Shown here piece after piece: positions 1 through 8,608 of a stretch of 64,000 bases of DNA. The notes under the pieces were generated by a model. The model saw only the letters and a program-made list of their open reading frames with translations, did no database searches and had not been told where the DNA came from. Origin of the DNA: Fimenecus sp045543095. Lineage in GTDB: Bacteria > Bacillota > Clostridia > Oscillospirales > Acutalibacteraceae. The position numbers were made by a program, and so were the translations under genes. The stretch lies in the NCBI GenBank assembly GCA_045543095.1, contig JAZQMC010000009.1, positions 1 through 64,000 of the forward strand. The letters are read 5' to 3'. The number at the start of each line of letters is the position of its first letter. Position 1 is the stretch's first letter.

Positions 1-1
1 C

Positions 2-322
2 TTTGCTGCTGACTCTGCAGACGAAAAGACACAGAGCTTTGTTGCAGCATACCAGAGCGCGTTCAATGCTACACCTGACCAGTTTGCAGCAGATGGCTAC
101 GATGCAATCTTTGTAATTGCAGAAGCTCTCAAGAAGGCTGAAATTACTGCTGATAACCAGATTGACTTCAACACAAAGCTTGTTGCAGCTATGACAGAAA
201 TCGAAGTTGAAGGTGTAACAGGTAAAATGACATGGACAGCAGACGGTGAAACAAACAAGGCTGCTCTTGCTATGATTATCAACGACGGTGTTGCTAAGGC
301 TTACACTTCTCAAGCTGAATAA
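2..322 (+). CDS. livK: Branched-chain amino acid ABC transporter, substrate-binding protein, C-terminal part
   Basis: This is the 3' end of a reading frame that enters from outside the window; the last 106 residues and the TAA stop are visible. The segment (ADGYDAIFVIAEALKKA, then GVTGKMTWTADGE) matches the C-terminal lobe of type I periplasmic binding proteins of the LivJ/LivK family, which capture leucine, isoleucine and valine outside the membrane. It is followed by livH, livM, livG and livF on the same strand, which supports the assignment. A hairpin 40 bases after the stop could lower expression of the downstream genes relative to this binding protein. Confidence 0.85.
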   Translation, partial: FAADSADEKTQSFVAAYQSAFNATPDQFAADGYDAIFVIAEALKKAEITADNQIDFNTKLVAAMTEIEVEGVTGKMTWTADGETNKAALAMIINDGVAKAYTSQAE

Positions 323-362
323 TCAGTAAATATCTAAGTATAATTTTTAAAAATGCAGATGA

Positions 363-394
363 CCGCACGAAAAAACTCTTTTTTCTTCGTGCGG
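363..394 (+). terminator. Hairpin after livK (possible attenuator or processing site)
   Basis: A perfect 9-bp stem, CCGCACGAA (363-371) and TTCGTGCGG (386-394), encloses an A/T-rich loop. No clear T-run follows it, so it is not a standard intrinsic terminator. It could protect the livK message or partially stop transcription before the membrane and ATPase genes. Confidence 0.5.
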
Positions 395-427
395 CTATGC
401 TGGTATTACAGCAAGTTATACAAACCT

Positions 428-660
428 GCCTGAAACGTATAATTTTGGCATATTTTGGCTTATAGTCTTTGACAGACTACAGCCTGCCTGCATCCTCTGC
501 GGCAAAATCTGCTCAAATTTATTCTGTTTCAGGTCTTAGAATTTTAACCGAGATGATTTTTGCCGCAACAAGAAAAAAGCACAGCCGGTACTTTATGTAT
601 TGGCACGCATTTTGACGCAGTTTCGGTACAAAGCAAACGGTTAAAATCAGGTTCGGATAG
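428..660. repeat. Non-coding, inverted-repeat-rich intergenic segment (candidate interspersed repeat)
   Basis: The 441-base gap between livK and livH holds no plausible gene. It has nested symmetry: CCTGAAAC near 428-440 has its complement GTTTCAGG near 526-533; TAGTCT (463-468) pairs with AGACTA (474-479); TGCGGCAAAA (498-507) pairs with TTTTGCCGCA (558-567). The word CGGTAC occurs twice near 586 and 624. This looks like a folded, non-autonomous repeat rather than a leader, but copy number cannot be seen here. Confidence 0.35.
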
Positions 661-690
661 CTACTGTCAGGCTATGGTTTAGGCTTTTTT

Positions 691-720
691 TAAAGAGAGC
701 ACATTAGTGTGCTTTTTTTA
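691..720 (+). terminator. Intrinsic terminator just upstream of livH
   Basis: GCACA (699-703) pairs with TGTGC (708-712) around a 4-base loop and is followed by seven T residues (713-719). Flanking A and G bases can extend the pairing into the T-run. It lies 44 bases before the livH start, so it either ends the livK transcript or attenuates livHMGF. Confidence 0.6.
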
Positions 721-763
721 AAGAAAGTCTGTTGTTACTTCAAAAGAAAGGATTGGCAATTAA

Positions 764-1642
764 ATGATTAATTTTTTACAAGCTTTAATAAGCGGACTTA
801 GTCTTGGAAGTATATATGCGTTGATAGCACTTGGCTACACAATGGTTTACGGTATAGCAAAAATGCTTAACTTTGCTCACGGTGACGTAATTATGGTTGG
901 TGCATATGTGATATACACCGCACTTGCAATTACCGGCAATCCTGTTATAGCTTTTGTTATATCAATACTTGTTTGTGTTGTTTTAGGTATAGTAATTGAA
1001 AAATTGGCATACAAGCCCTTAAGAACTGCCTCACCTCTTGCTGTTTTAATTACTGCAATCGGTGTCAGCAACTTGCTTCAAGGTTTAGCTCAGTTAATCT
1101 TCGGTACTGAACCAAAATCTGTTATTATTCTTAATAAATTAGGGGCTTGGCAAATTACAGATGACCTTTCAATCAATATCAGCACAATCGTTACACTTGT
1201 ATTGAGTGCTGTTATTATGATTACTCTTACCTTGTTCATCAAAAAATCAAAAACAGGACGTGCAATGATTGCTGTATCTGAAGACAAAGGTGCCGCTCAG
1301 CTTATGGGTATCAATGTTAATAGAATTATTATGATTACTTTTGCAATTGGTTCATCACTTGCCGCCTTTGCAAGCTTATTCTACCTTATCAAAGTTCCCG
1401 TAAGCCCTTCATTCGGTGCATTGCCGGGAATAAAAGCATTTGCTGCCGCTGTTATTGGTGGTATCGGTTCAATCCCCGGTGCAATGCTTGGCGGTATTCT
1501 TTTAGGTCTTGTTGAAAACATCTGCTTAAGTATTGATGTTATTGCTCCATACACTACCGCTATTGAATTCGGTTTACTTATTTTAATTCTTCTTGTTAAG
1601 CCAACAGGTATCCTTGGCAAAAAAATCAGAGAGAAGGTGTAA
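764..1642 (+). CDS. livH: Branched-chain amino acid ABC transporter permease LivH
   Basis: The 292-residue protein is strongly hydrophobic with about eight membrane segments, and begins MINFLQALISGLSLGSIYAL, typical of the LivH family. It forms one half of the membrane channel of the high-affinity leucine/isoleucine/valine importer, paired with LivM. The Gly-rich segment near the C-terminus (AFAAAVIGGIGSIPGAMLGG) is the family's conserved coupling region that contacts the ATPases. The length is normal for the family. A GAAAGGA ribosome site lies upstream. Its stop is six bases from the livM ATG. Confidence 0.93.
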   Translation: MINFLQALISGLSLGSIYALIALGYTMVYGIAKMLNFAHGDVIMVGAYVIYTALAITGNPVIAFVISILVCVVLGIVIEKLAYKPLRTASPLAVLITAIGVSNLLQGLAQLIFGTEPKSVIILNKLGAWQITDDLSINISTIVTLVLSAVIMITLTLFIKKSKTGRAMIAVSEDKGAAQLMGINVNRIIMITFAIGSSLAAFASLFYLIKVPVSPSFGALPGIKAFAAAVIGGIGSIPGAMLGGILLGLVENICLSIDVIAPYTTAIEFGLLILILLVKPTGILGKKIREKV

Positions 1643-1648
1643 TTGAAT

Positions 1649-2764
1649 ATGGCTAAAGCAAAATCAAAGTTTAAAATTAAAAACCATCTTAATTACATCG
1701 TAGTTGGAATTGTACTTCTTATAACAGTTATCCTAAACATGACCGGTGAATTAGGCCGTCTTGACCGTAGCACTCTTGTAAGAATTTCTTTCAGCATTAT
1801 TCTTGCAGTTTCATTAAATTTAGTTGTTGGCTTTTTAGGTGAATTGAGCCTTGGACACGCAGGATTTATGTGTGTTGGTGCATATCTTGGCGGTTATTGT
1901 ATAAATATTCTTTCCAATGTGATTGAAAGCGACCTTATTGTTTGCATTATTTCTATGCTTATAGGCGGTGTTGTCGCTGCATTCTTTGGTTTAGTTATAG
2001 GTGTGCCGGCATTAAGGCTTCGTGGCGACTACCTTGCAATCGCGACTTTAGCATTTGGTGAAATTGTTAGAAATATTTTTAAAAACCTTAGCTTTTTCGG
2101 TGGTTCACAGGGTCTTACCGTAAAAATGTATCCCGAAAAAGAGCTTTTTATTGTTGCACTCATAGTTGTAATTATTGTACTTGTTCTTTCACAGAATCTT
2201 ATCAGAAGTAAACACGGTCGTGCTGTTACTGCAATTCGTGATAATGAAATCGCCGCAAAATCAATGGGTATTAACGTTACCTTCTACAAGCTTTTTATTT
2301 TCATTATCGCCGCTTTCTTTGCCGGCGTTGCAGGCGTAATTTATGCTCAATGCTTCGGTCAGGTTAAGCAGGATTCATTCTCATACAACTATTCAATTGA
2401 AATTCTTGTTATGGTTGTTCTTGGCGGTATGGGCAGTATTAACGGCTCAATTATTGCTGCAACTATTATCACCTATTTGAATATTCTTCTCCAAAATGAG
2501 CTTTCAGGTCCTTTAGCTTCTGTAAAGCTTGTTGTATATGCAATCATTCTCATTTTTGCAATTCTCTTCAACAATGCCCCAAGCTTTAAAAACTTGAAGA
2601 ATAAGCTTACTTTCAAGGGCAAAGGCAAGAAATCAAAAGAAAAAGATGATGATGCTGAATGGAATAGAATTGATACAAAAATTAAGATGAACGAAGTTTT
2701 GACCACTGAATTTCAGGGTGATGATATTTCAGATGCTGATATTTACTCAAAGGAGGATAACTGA
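1649..2764 (+). CDS. livM: Branched-chain amino acid ABC transporter permease LivM
   Basis: LivM is the second channel subunit of the Liv importer. The 371-residue product has about ten hydrophobic segments and the family motifs GELSLGHAGFM and RGDYLAIATLAFGEI. I chose the ATG at 1649, which has AGAAGGTG about nine bases upstream; an in-frame TTG at 1643 directly after the livH stop is the alternative. The last 60 residues form a hydrophilic tail, lysine-rich then acidic (KGKGKKSKEKDDDAEWNRID), which is longer than usual for LivM and should lie in the cytoplasm. Confidence 0.93.
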   Translation: MAKAKSKFKIKNHLNYIVVGIVLLITVILNMTGELGRLDRSTLVRISFSIILAVSLNLVVGFLGELSLGHAGFMCVGAYLGGYCINILSNVIESDLIVCIISMLIGGVVAAFFGLVIGVPALRLRGDYLAIATLAFGEIVRNIFKNLSFFGGSQGLTVKMYPEKELFIVALIVVIIVLVLSQNLIRSKHGRAVTAIRDNEIAAKSMGINVTFYKLFIFIIAAFFAGVAGVIYAQCFGQVKQDSFSYNYSIEILVMVVLGGMGSINGSIIAATIITYLNILLQNELSGPLASVKLVVYAIILIFAILFNNAPSFKNLKNKLTFKGKGKKSKEKDDDAEWNRIDTKIKMNEVLTTEFQGDDISDADIYSKEDN

Positions 2765-2765
2765 T

Positions 2766-3536
2766 ATGGCGGAATATATGCTTGAAACTAAAAACCTCGG
2801 TATTTCCTTTGGTGGATTAAAGGCTGTACAGGAATTAAATCTTCGCGTTAAGAAAAATGAGCTTTATGGTCTAGTTGGCCCAAATGGTGCGGGTAAAACA
2901 ACAGCATTCAATATCCTCACAGGTGTTTATAAGCCTACAACCGGCACATTTTATCTTGATGGTGAAGAATTATGTGGTAAAAAAGAAGAAGCTATTAACC
3001 ATAAAGGTATTGCTCGTACTTTCCAGAATATTCGTTTATTCAACAATATGAGCGTTATAAGAAATGTTATGGTTGGACTTCATAATCAGCCTGAATATAA
3101 ATGTGACCCATTTTCAAGTATGTTCAGACTTCCAAAGCATTTTTCTTCCGAAAAAGAAATGAAAGAAAAAGCAAAAGAAATTCTTCGTATCTTCAACCTT
3201 GAAGAAGAAAGAAACAATCTTGCTTGTAATCTCCCCTACGGTAAACAAAGAAAGCTTGAAATCGCTCGTGCATTGGCAACTAATCCAAAGCTTTTACTTC
3301 TTGACGAGCCTGCTGCGGGTATGAACCCAAGCGAAACACAAGAACTTATGGACACAATCCGTTTTGTTCGTGATAGTTTTGATATGACAATTCTTCTTAT
3401 TGAGCACGATATGAAGCTTGTCAGCGGTATCTGTGAAGAAGTAACAGTACTTAACTTTGGTCAGGAATTAGCACAAGGTAAAACAAGTGATGTACTTAAT
3501 GACCCGGAGGTTATTAAGGCATATCTTGGTGATTAA
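2766..3536 (+). CDS. livG: Branched-chain amino acid ABC transporter ATP-binding protein LivG
   Basis: LivG is one of the two ATPases that power the Liv importer at the inner membrane face. Visible motifs are Walker A (GPNGAGKTT), the Q-loop region (GIARTFQNIRLF), a signature-like LPYGKQRKLEIARAL and Walker B (LLLLDEPAAGMN). The start is the ATG at 2766 (MAEYMLETKN), one base after the livM stop, with AAGGAGG upstream; an upstream in-frame ATG inside livM is rejected. The length of 256 residues is standard. Confidence 0.95.
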   Translation: MAEYMLETKNLGISFGGLKAVQELNLRVKKNELYGLVGPNGAGKTTAFNILTGVYKPTTGTFYLDGEELCGKKEEAINHKGIARTFQNIRLFNNMSVIRNVMVGLHNQPEYKCDPFSSMFRLPKHFSSEKEMKEKAKEILRIFNLEEERNNLACNLPYGKQRKLEIARALATNPKLLLLDEPAAGMNPSETQELMDTIRFVRDSFDMTILLIEHDMKLVSGICEEVTVLNFGQELAQGKTSDVLNDPEVIKAYLGD

Positions 3537-3548
3537 GGAGGAATAGAG

Positions 3549-4262
3549 ATGGCACCACTTTTAAAAGTCGATAATATTGAAGTATATTACGGCATGATTA
3601 AGGCTTTAAAAGGTGTTTCTTTTGAAGTGAATAAAGGTGAAATTGTTGCTCTTATCGGTGCAAATGGTGCAGGTAAAACAACTATTCTTCACACAGTTTC
3701 AGGTCTTATAAAGCCTAAAACAGGCAATATCATATATAACGGTGATGATATTACAAAAATACCTGCTCACAAAATTGTTACAATGGGTATGGCTCATGTT
3801 CCCGAAGGAAGAAGAATTTTCTCACAACTTTCAGTTCTTGATAACATTAAACTTGGAACTTATACAAGAAAAGATAAGTCTGAAATTGAGGAAACATTAA
3901 AATATGTTTATGAAAGATTTCCGCGACTTGAAGAAAGAAAAAATCAGATTGCAGGTACACTTTCCGGCGGTGAACAGCAAATGCTTGCCATGGGCAGAGC
4001 TTTAATGTCTAAACCCGATTTCATTTTAATGGATGAACCTTCAATGGGTCTTTCACCACTCCTTGTTTCTGAAATCTTTGAAATTATCAAGGCAATCAAT
4101 GAAAATGGAACAACTGTTCTTCTTGTTGAGCAGAACGCTAAAAAAGCACTTTCTATTGCTGACAGAGCCTATGTTCTTGAAACAGGCTCAATTGTTCTTT
4201 CAGGAGATGCAAAAGACCTTATGAACGATGAATCTGTTAAGAAAGCTTATCTTAGTGAATAA
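3549..4262 (+). CDS. livF: Branched-chain amino acid ABC transporter ATP-binding protein LivF
   Basis: LivF is the second ATPase of the Liv importer, forming a heterodimer with LivG. It shows Walker A (GANGAGKTT), the LivF-typical HVPEGRRIF segment, the signature LSGGEQQMLAMGRAL and Walker B (FILMDEPSMGLS). It has 237 residues, the usual size. AAGGAGG lies just after the livG stop, eight bases before this ATG, so the genes are translated from one message. Confidence 0.95.
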   Translation: MAPLLKVDNIEVYYGMIKALKGVSFEVNKGEIVALIGANGAGKTTILHTVSGLIKPKTGNIIYNGDDITKIPAHKIVTMGMAHVPEGRRIFSQLSVLDNIKLGTYTRKDKSEIEETLKYVYERFPRLEERKNQIAGTLSGGEQQMLAMGRALMSKPDFILMDEPSMGLSPLLVSEIFEIIKAINENGTTVLLVEQNAKKALSIADRAYVLETGSIVLSGDAKDLMNDESVKKAYLSE

Positions 4263-4283
4263 TTTCTGAAAGGCGGAAAATTT

Positions 4284-4910
4284 ATGGATAAAAAAATTGT
4301 TATTACAATTGCCCGTGATTACGGTAGTGGTGGTAAAACTGTTGGTCAGATGCTCGCAAAAGAACTTAACATCCCCTTCTATGACCGCGAAATTCTTTAT
4401 ATGGCTTCAGATGACAGTGGTATTAACCTTGGTCTTTTTCAAAAACACGATGAAGAAATAAATAAAGGATTTTTTGAACCATCAACACATAAATACCGTG
4501 GTAATTTAATTCCTCCTGAAGACAGCAAATTCACATCAAAAGAAAATCTTTTTAATTATCAGGCAAAAATTATTAAATCACTTGCCGAAAAAGAATCCTG
4601 CATTATTGTTGGCAGATGTGCTGATTTTATATTAAAAGATTATGAAAATGTTATTAAGGTTTTCATCTGGGCACCGCACAGTGTATGTGTTAAAACTGTA
4701 ATGGATATGTTTGGAATGAGCGAGAAAGATGCGGATAAGAAAATTCGCAAAATTAACAAGCACCGTAGTGAACATTATCACTATTATACTTGTCGCGAAT
4801 GGGATAATGCTCGTAACTATGACTTATGCCTTAACAGTGCTGAATTAGGCTTTAAAGGTTGCACAGAGGCAATTAAAGCATATATCAACGTTTTAAAAGA
4901 TGTTAAATAA
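4284..4910 (+). CDS. Cytidylate kinase-like family protein
   Basis: The 208-residue protein begins with a P-loop, ARDYGSGGKTVGQMLAKEL, followed by IPFYDREIL, the hallmark of the cytidylate-kinase-like family (Pfam Cytidylate_kin2). A later segment (IIVGRCADFIL) and a basic IRKINKHRSEHYHYYT resemble the NMP-binding and lid regions. Canonical cmk is a separate gene at 58.7-59.4 kb, so this is a paralogous kinase of unknown substrate. It lies 21 bases after livF, with AAAGGCGG upstream, and its stop is followed by a terminator, so it belongs to the liv operon. Any link to amino acid uptake is unproven. Confidence 0.8.
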   Translation: MDKKIVITIARDYGSGGKTVGQMLAKELNIPFYDREILYMASDDSGINLGLFQKHDEEINKGFFEPSTHKYRGNLIPPEDSKFTSKENLFNYQAKIIKSLAEKESCIIVGRCADFILKDYENVIKVFIWAPHSVCVKTVMDMFGMSEKDADKKIRKINKHRSEHYHYYTCREWDNARNYDLCLNSAELGFKGCTEAIKAYINVLKDVK

Positions 4911-4915
4911 AATTT

Positions 4916-4948
4916 TAGGGTTACCTTGAAAGGTAGCCCTATTTTTTC
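4916..4948 (+). terminator. Intrinsic terminator of the liv operon
   Basis: The stem TAGGGTTACC / GGTAGCCCTA, with one mismatch and a loop TTGAAA, is followed by a six-T run at 4942-4947. It directly follows the cytidylate-kinase-like stop codon. Confidence 0.85.
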
Positions 4949-4977
4949 TTGATTATAATGAATAAATGATATATAAT
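4949..4977 (+). promoter_or_regulatory. Sigma-A-type promoter for nadE
   Basis: TTGATT (4949-4954) and TATAAT (4972-4977) are separated by exactly 17 bases and lie about 31 bases before the chosen nadE start, immediately after the liv terminator. Confidence 0.65.
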
Positions 4978-5008
4978 ATTGTGTAACCTTTTTGAAAGGA
5001 AAATGTTT

Positions 5009-6748
5009 ATGTCAAAAGGAATTTACAAAATTGCAGCAATCTCTCCCAAGCTTACAGTTGCAAATGTTACTGAAAACTGTGACGAGATTATAAATATGCT
5101 TGAACAGGCAAGAACAGAAAATGCAGACATTGTTGTATTTCCTGAACTTTGTGTAAGCTCTGCAACTTGTGGCGATTTATTTATCCATAAAACACTTATT
5201 GATGCCTGTAAAAATGGTATTAAAAGAATTTGCAACGCTACAGAAAACTATAAAGGCACTGTTATAATCGGCTCACCTATTGAAAAAGACAGTAAACTTT
5301 ACAACTGCGGAATTGTAATAAGCGATGGCAAAATCATTGATATTACTGCAAAGACAAATCTATCACTTAGCGAAAAAAGATGGTTTACGGATGGCGAAGA
5401 TTTTAAATTCGAAAATTCTGCTGAGCTCCCCTTTTCACTTGTAATTGGTGAAAATCGTATAGAAAACAATTTTCCAAAATTTGTAATAAATATTTCTGCT
5501 GTTGGTAGTGAAGTTACTAAATATAAGAATTTAAAACAGTATATCCAAAACATCGGATGTGGATATGTTTATGCTTCGGCGGGTGCGGGAGAATCAACAA
5601 CCGATACTGTATATTCAGGTGCTTGCATTATTACTGAAAACGGTAGAATTCTTTCAGAAGGTAAAAGATATTCATTTAACAGCGAAGTTACAACTGCAGA
5701 AGTAAATATTAATAATTGTAGTATTTCTTCAAAGTTAGATGATTTGGTTATAAATACTGTCACTCCTTATAACCCTCACCCATTCATACCTACCAATAAA
5801 ACAGAGTTGTGCGAACGTAGTGAAGAAATACTTGAAATTCAAAGTACTGGACTTGCAAAAAGAATGTTACACACTCGCACCAATAAACTTGTTCTCGGTA
5901 TATCCGGCGGTCTTGACTCAACACTTGCCTTACTCGTCGCAGTCAGAACGATGAACAAGCTTAAATATCCTATCAAAAATATAATTTGCATTACCATGCC
6001 CGGATTTGGTACAACGGATTTGACCTACAAAAATGCTTGCGAGCTTGTAAAATCTCTTGGTGCAACATTAAAAGAAATCAACATAAAAAATGCTTGTTTA
6101 CAGCATTTTGATGACATTGGCCACAATGTAGATATTCACAATGTAACTTATGAAAACACTCAAGCAAGAGAACGCACACAAATTCTTATGGACTATGCAA
6201 ATATGATTGGTGCTCTTTTGGTTGGCACAGGAGATTTAAGCGAATTGGCACTTGGCTGGTGCACATATAACGGTGACCACATGAGTATGTATGGTGTTAA
6301 TGCCTCTGTTCCAAAGACACTTATGCAACACCTTGTTCGCTATATTGCAGATAATAGCGACGAGAATACCGCTAAAATCCTTTACAGCGTGCTTGACACA
6401 CCAATTAGTCCCGAATTACTACCACCCGATAAAAACGGCAAAATGGAGCAAAAAACAGAGAATACGTTGGGTCCTTATGAAGTACACGACTATTATTTGT
6501 ATCATTTTGTTCGTCATAATGAAAAACCTGAAACAATTTTAAATTCTGCAAAACAAGCTTTTAAAGGTATATACACTGATGAAGAATTAAAGCGTTGGCT
6601 TGAAATCTTCATAAGAAGATTTTTCATAAGTCAGTTCAAACGTTCTTGCTCACCCGATGGTCCAAAAGTCGGCTCCGTAAATCTTTCTCCCCGTGGTGCT
6701 TGGGTTATGCCGTCAGATGCATGTTTTGATGAATGGATGAAATTCTGA
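5009..6748 (+). CDS. nadE: NAD(+) synthase, glutamine-dependent type with degenerate glutaminase half
   Basis: The protein has an N-terminal nitrilase-type domain (about residues 5-245) and a C-terminal NAD synthase domain with the ATP pyrophosphatase loop SGGLDST and GTGDLSELALGW. It should amidate deamido-NAD to NAD in the cytoplasm. The glutaminase Glu is present (VVFPELCVS, residue 46) and a Lys at 115 (AKTNL), but the region that should hold the catalytic Cys (usually IGVEICEDLW) reads VIGENRIENNFPKFVI, with no Cys. The protein, at 579 residues, is shorter than the roughly 630 usual in Firmicutes. The start is the ATG at 5009, with GAAAGGA eight bases upstream. It may be ammonia-dependent. 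Confidence 0.9.
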   Translation: MSKGIYKIAAISPKLTVANVTENCDEIINMLEQARTENADIVVFPELCVSSATCGDLFIHKTLIDACKNGIKRICNATENYKGTVIIGSPIEKDSKLYNCGIVISDGKIIDITAKTNLSLSEKRWFTDGEDFKFENSAELPFSLVIGENRIENNFPKFVINISAVGSEVTKYKNLKQYIQNIGCGYVYASAGAGESTTDTVYSGACIITENGRILSEGKRYSFNSEVTTAEVNINNCSISSKLDDLVINTVTPYNPHPFIPTNKTELCERSEEILEIQSTGLAKRMLHTRTNKLVLGISGGLDSTLALLVAVRTMNKLKYPIKNIICITMPGFGTTDLTYKNACELVKSLGATLKEINIKNACLQHFDDIGHNVDIHNVTYENTQARERTQILMDYANMIGALLVGTGDLSELALGWCTYNGDHMSMYGVNASVPKTLMQHLVRYIADNSDENTAKILYSVLDTPISPELLPPDKNGKMEQKTENTLGPYEVHDYYLYHFVRHNEKPETILNSAKQAFKGIYTDEELKRWLEIFIRRFFISQFKRSCSPDGPKVGSVNLSPRGAWVMPSDACFDEWMKF

Positions 6749-6754
6749 ACAGAT

Positions 6755-6792
6755 AAAAAATCCCTCTACCCGATTGGATAGAGGGATAAACT
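6755..6792. terminator. Bidirectional terminator between nadE and the NhaC-type gene
   Basis: TCCCTCTA (6761-6768) pairs with TAGAGGGA (6779-6786). Six A residues precede it, giving a T-run for minus-strand transcripts, while the plus side has a weaker T-rich tail. The genes on either side converge here. Confidence 0.8.
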
Positions 6793-6806
6793 TTTATTCG
6801 TATCAA

Positions 6807-8441
6807 TTATGCTTTTTTCTTTGTAACAAACTTAATAATAAGGAGAGCTACTACAAGAATAGCTATTGAAACAGGAAGTACAACCAATGCATTTGGAACA
6901 AAACCTGCAAGTAAGTAACCGAGGAATGATACACCGGCTACTGTCAATGCGTAAGGTAACTGTGTTGAAACATGGTTAACGTGGTCGCACTGACCACCTG
7001 TTGAGGCCATAATTGTTGTATCAGAAATTGGTGAACAGTGGTCGCCGCAAACCGCACCTGCAAGGCAAGCTGCGATACAAACAACGAGCATTGTATCTGT
7101 TGCTGCGAAAAGAGGAACGATAATTGGGATAAGAATACCGAACGTACCCCATGATGTACCTGTTGCAAATGCAAGTCCAACTGCAACAAGGAAGAGAATT
7201 GCGGGCAAGAAGTATGTAAGCTTGCCTGCTGTTGCATCAACAAGACCTTCAACAAATACATCCGCACCAAGATTGTTTGTCATAGCACTGAGTGTCCAAG
7301 CAAATGTAAGAATGAGTATTGCAGGAACCATTGCTTTGAAGCCATCTGGAATTGCTCCCATACAGTCTTTGAATGAAAGAACTCTTCTAATCATAAAGTA
7401 TGCAATTACAATGATAAGTGCAGCGATTGAGCCAAGTGCCAAGCCGTAAGCAGCATCACAATTAGCAAACGCATCAATGAAATTCTCACCTGAGAACAAG
7501 CCACCTGTGTAAACCATACCTAAAATACAGAAAGCAATAAGAATTACAACGGGAAGTATTAAGTCAATAACCTTGCCTCGTGTTGTAACAGGTTCTTCAA
7601 CAACATTGGCATACGGTCTTGAATCTGTTGTATAAAGGTCACCATTCATCGCGTTGATTTCGTGTTTTTTCATTGGACCAAAGTCAATATTAAGTGCTGA
7701 AATCATAACAACCATAACGATTGTAAGCAATGCATAAAGGTTAAAGGGAATTGTCTTGATAAAGAGTTCAAGACCGTCTGTACCCTCAACAACACCGCTA
7801 ACGGCAGCTGCCCAAGATGAAATCGGAGCAATAATACAAACAGGTGCTGCTGTTGCGTCGATAATATATGAAAGCTTTGCACGAGAAATCTTGTGTGTGT
7901 CTGTTACGGGACGCATAACGCTACCAACAGTAAGACAGTTGAAATAGTCGTCAACGAAAATCAAAGCACCAAGGCCAAAGGTAGCAAGCATTGCACCTTT
8001 TCTTGTTTTAATCTTTTTCTTTGCCCATTCACCATAAGCACGGCTACCGCCTGCCTTGTTCATAAGAACAACGATAACGCCAAGAACAACAAGGAAGATG
8101 ATAATACCCATATTCCAAGTGTCAGCAAGCTTACCGATAAAGCCGTCGGTCATAATGGTATTAAACATTTTTTCAAAACTGAAGCCGTTGGGGCCAACTG
8201 CATAAAGAGCACCACCTACAACAATACCAACAAACAATGAAGAATACACTTCTTTTGTAATAAGTGCCAATGCGATAGCAATTACGGGAGGAAGAAGTGA
8301 GAAGATTGTTGAATAAAATCTACTTGAATATTCTACCTCTGCCGCATCCCCTTCAGCAAATGCAACAATTGACATTGTCATAACAAGAATAATAGCAATT
8401 GCCATTACAGCCAAAGTTTTAATGCTGAATTTTCTTTTCAT
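6807..8441 (-). CDS. Na+/H+ antiporter, NhaC family
   Basis: A 544-residue polytopic membrane protein with the NhaC-family segments AISSWAAAVSG-like, FATGTSWGTFGILIPI and CGDHCSPISDTTIMAS. Family members exchange sodium for protons or for an organic acid. The N-terminus (MKRKFSIKTLAVMAIAI, then VAFAEGDAAEVEYSS) looks like a cleavable or signal-anchor sequence before the usual first helix. The start is the ATG at 8441, with AAAAGGAG upstream; the longer frame to 8486 lacks a ribosome site. It has its own promoter at 8490-8518 and is transcribed alone. The exact substrate cannot be read from the sequence. Confidence 0.88.
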   Translation of the reverse strand: MKRKFSIKTLAVMAIAIILVMTMSIVAFAEGDAAEVEYSSRFYSTIFSLLPPVIAIALALITKEVYSSLFVGIVVGGALYAVGPNGFSFEKMFNTIMTDGFIGKLADTWNMGIIIFLVVLGVIVVLMNKAGGSRAYGEWAKKKIKTRKGAMLATFGLGALIFVDDYFNCLTVGSVMRPVTDTHKISRAKLSYIIDATAAPVCIIAPISSWAAAVSGVVEGTDGLELFIKTIPFNLYALLTIVMVVMISALNIDFGPMKKHEINAMNGDLYTTDSRPYANVVEEPVTTRGKVIDLILPVVILIAFCILGMVYTGGLFSGENFIDAFANCDAAYGLALGSIAALIIVIAYFMIRRVLSFKDCMGAIPDGFKAMVPAILILTFAWTLSAMTNNLGADVFVEGLVDATAGKLTYFLPAILFLVAVGLAFATGTSWGTFGILIPIIVPLFAATDTMLVVCIAACLAGAVCGDHCSPISDTTIMASTGGQCDHVNHVSTQLPYALTVAGVSFLGYLLAGFVPNALVVLPVSIAILVVALLIIKFVTKKKA

Positions 8442-8489
8442 TTTTACAACTCCTTTTATGTATAAAAATATACAAATAATATACATAAA

Positions 8490-8518
8490 AAGATACCATA
8501 ATTGTCGTTTTTTGTCAA
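8490..8518 (-). promoter_or_regulatory. Promoter of the NhaC-type antiporter
   Basis: Read on the minus strand, TTGACA (8518-8513) and TATCTT (8495-8490) are separated by 17 bases, 48 bases before the chosen start. Confidence 0.65.
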
Positions 8519-8552
8519 TGTAAAAATTTATTAATTGAATGGTAAAAACTTA

Positions 8553-8581
8553 TTGTTGAACAATTATGTTTGTGGTATAAT
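8553..8581 (+). promoter_or_regulatory. Promoter of the flavin reductase-rubredoxin gene, extended -10
   Basis: TTGTTG (8553-8558), a 17-base spacer and TATAAT (8576-8581) with an upstream TG form an extended -10 promoter divergent from that of the antiporter. Confidence 0.6.
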
Positions 8582-8608
8582 ACTAAAAAACACATTGGAG
8601 TTGATTTT

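Noticed and set aside
7893..8240. 115-residue plus-strand open frame inside the NhaC-type gene
   Set aside because: It is a shadow of a strongly conserved membrane protein.
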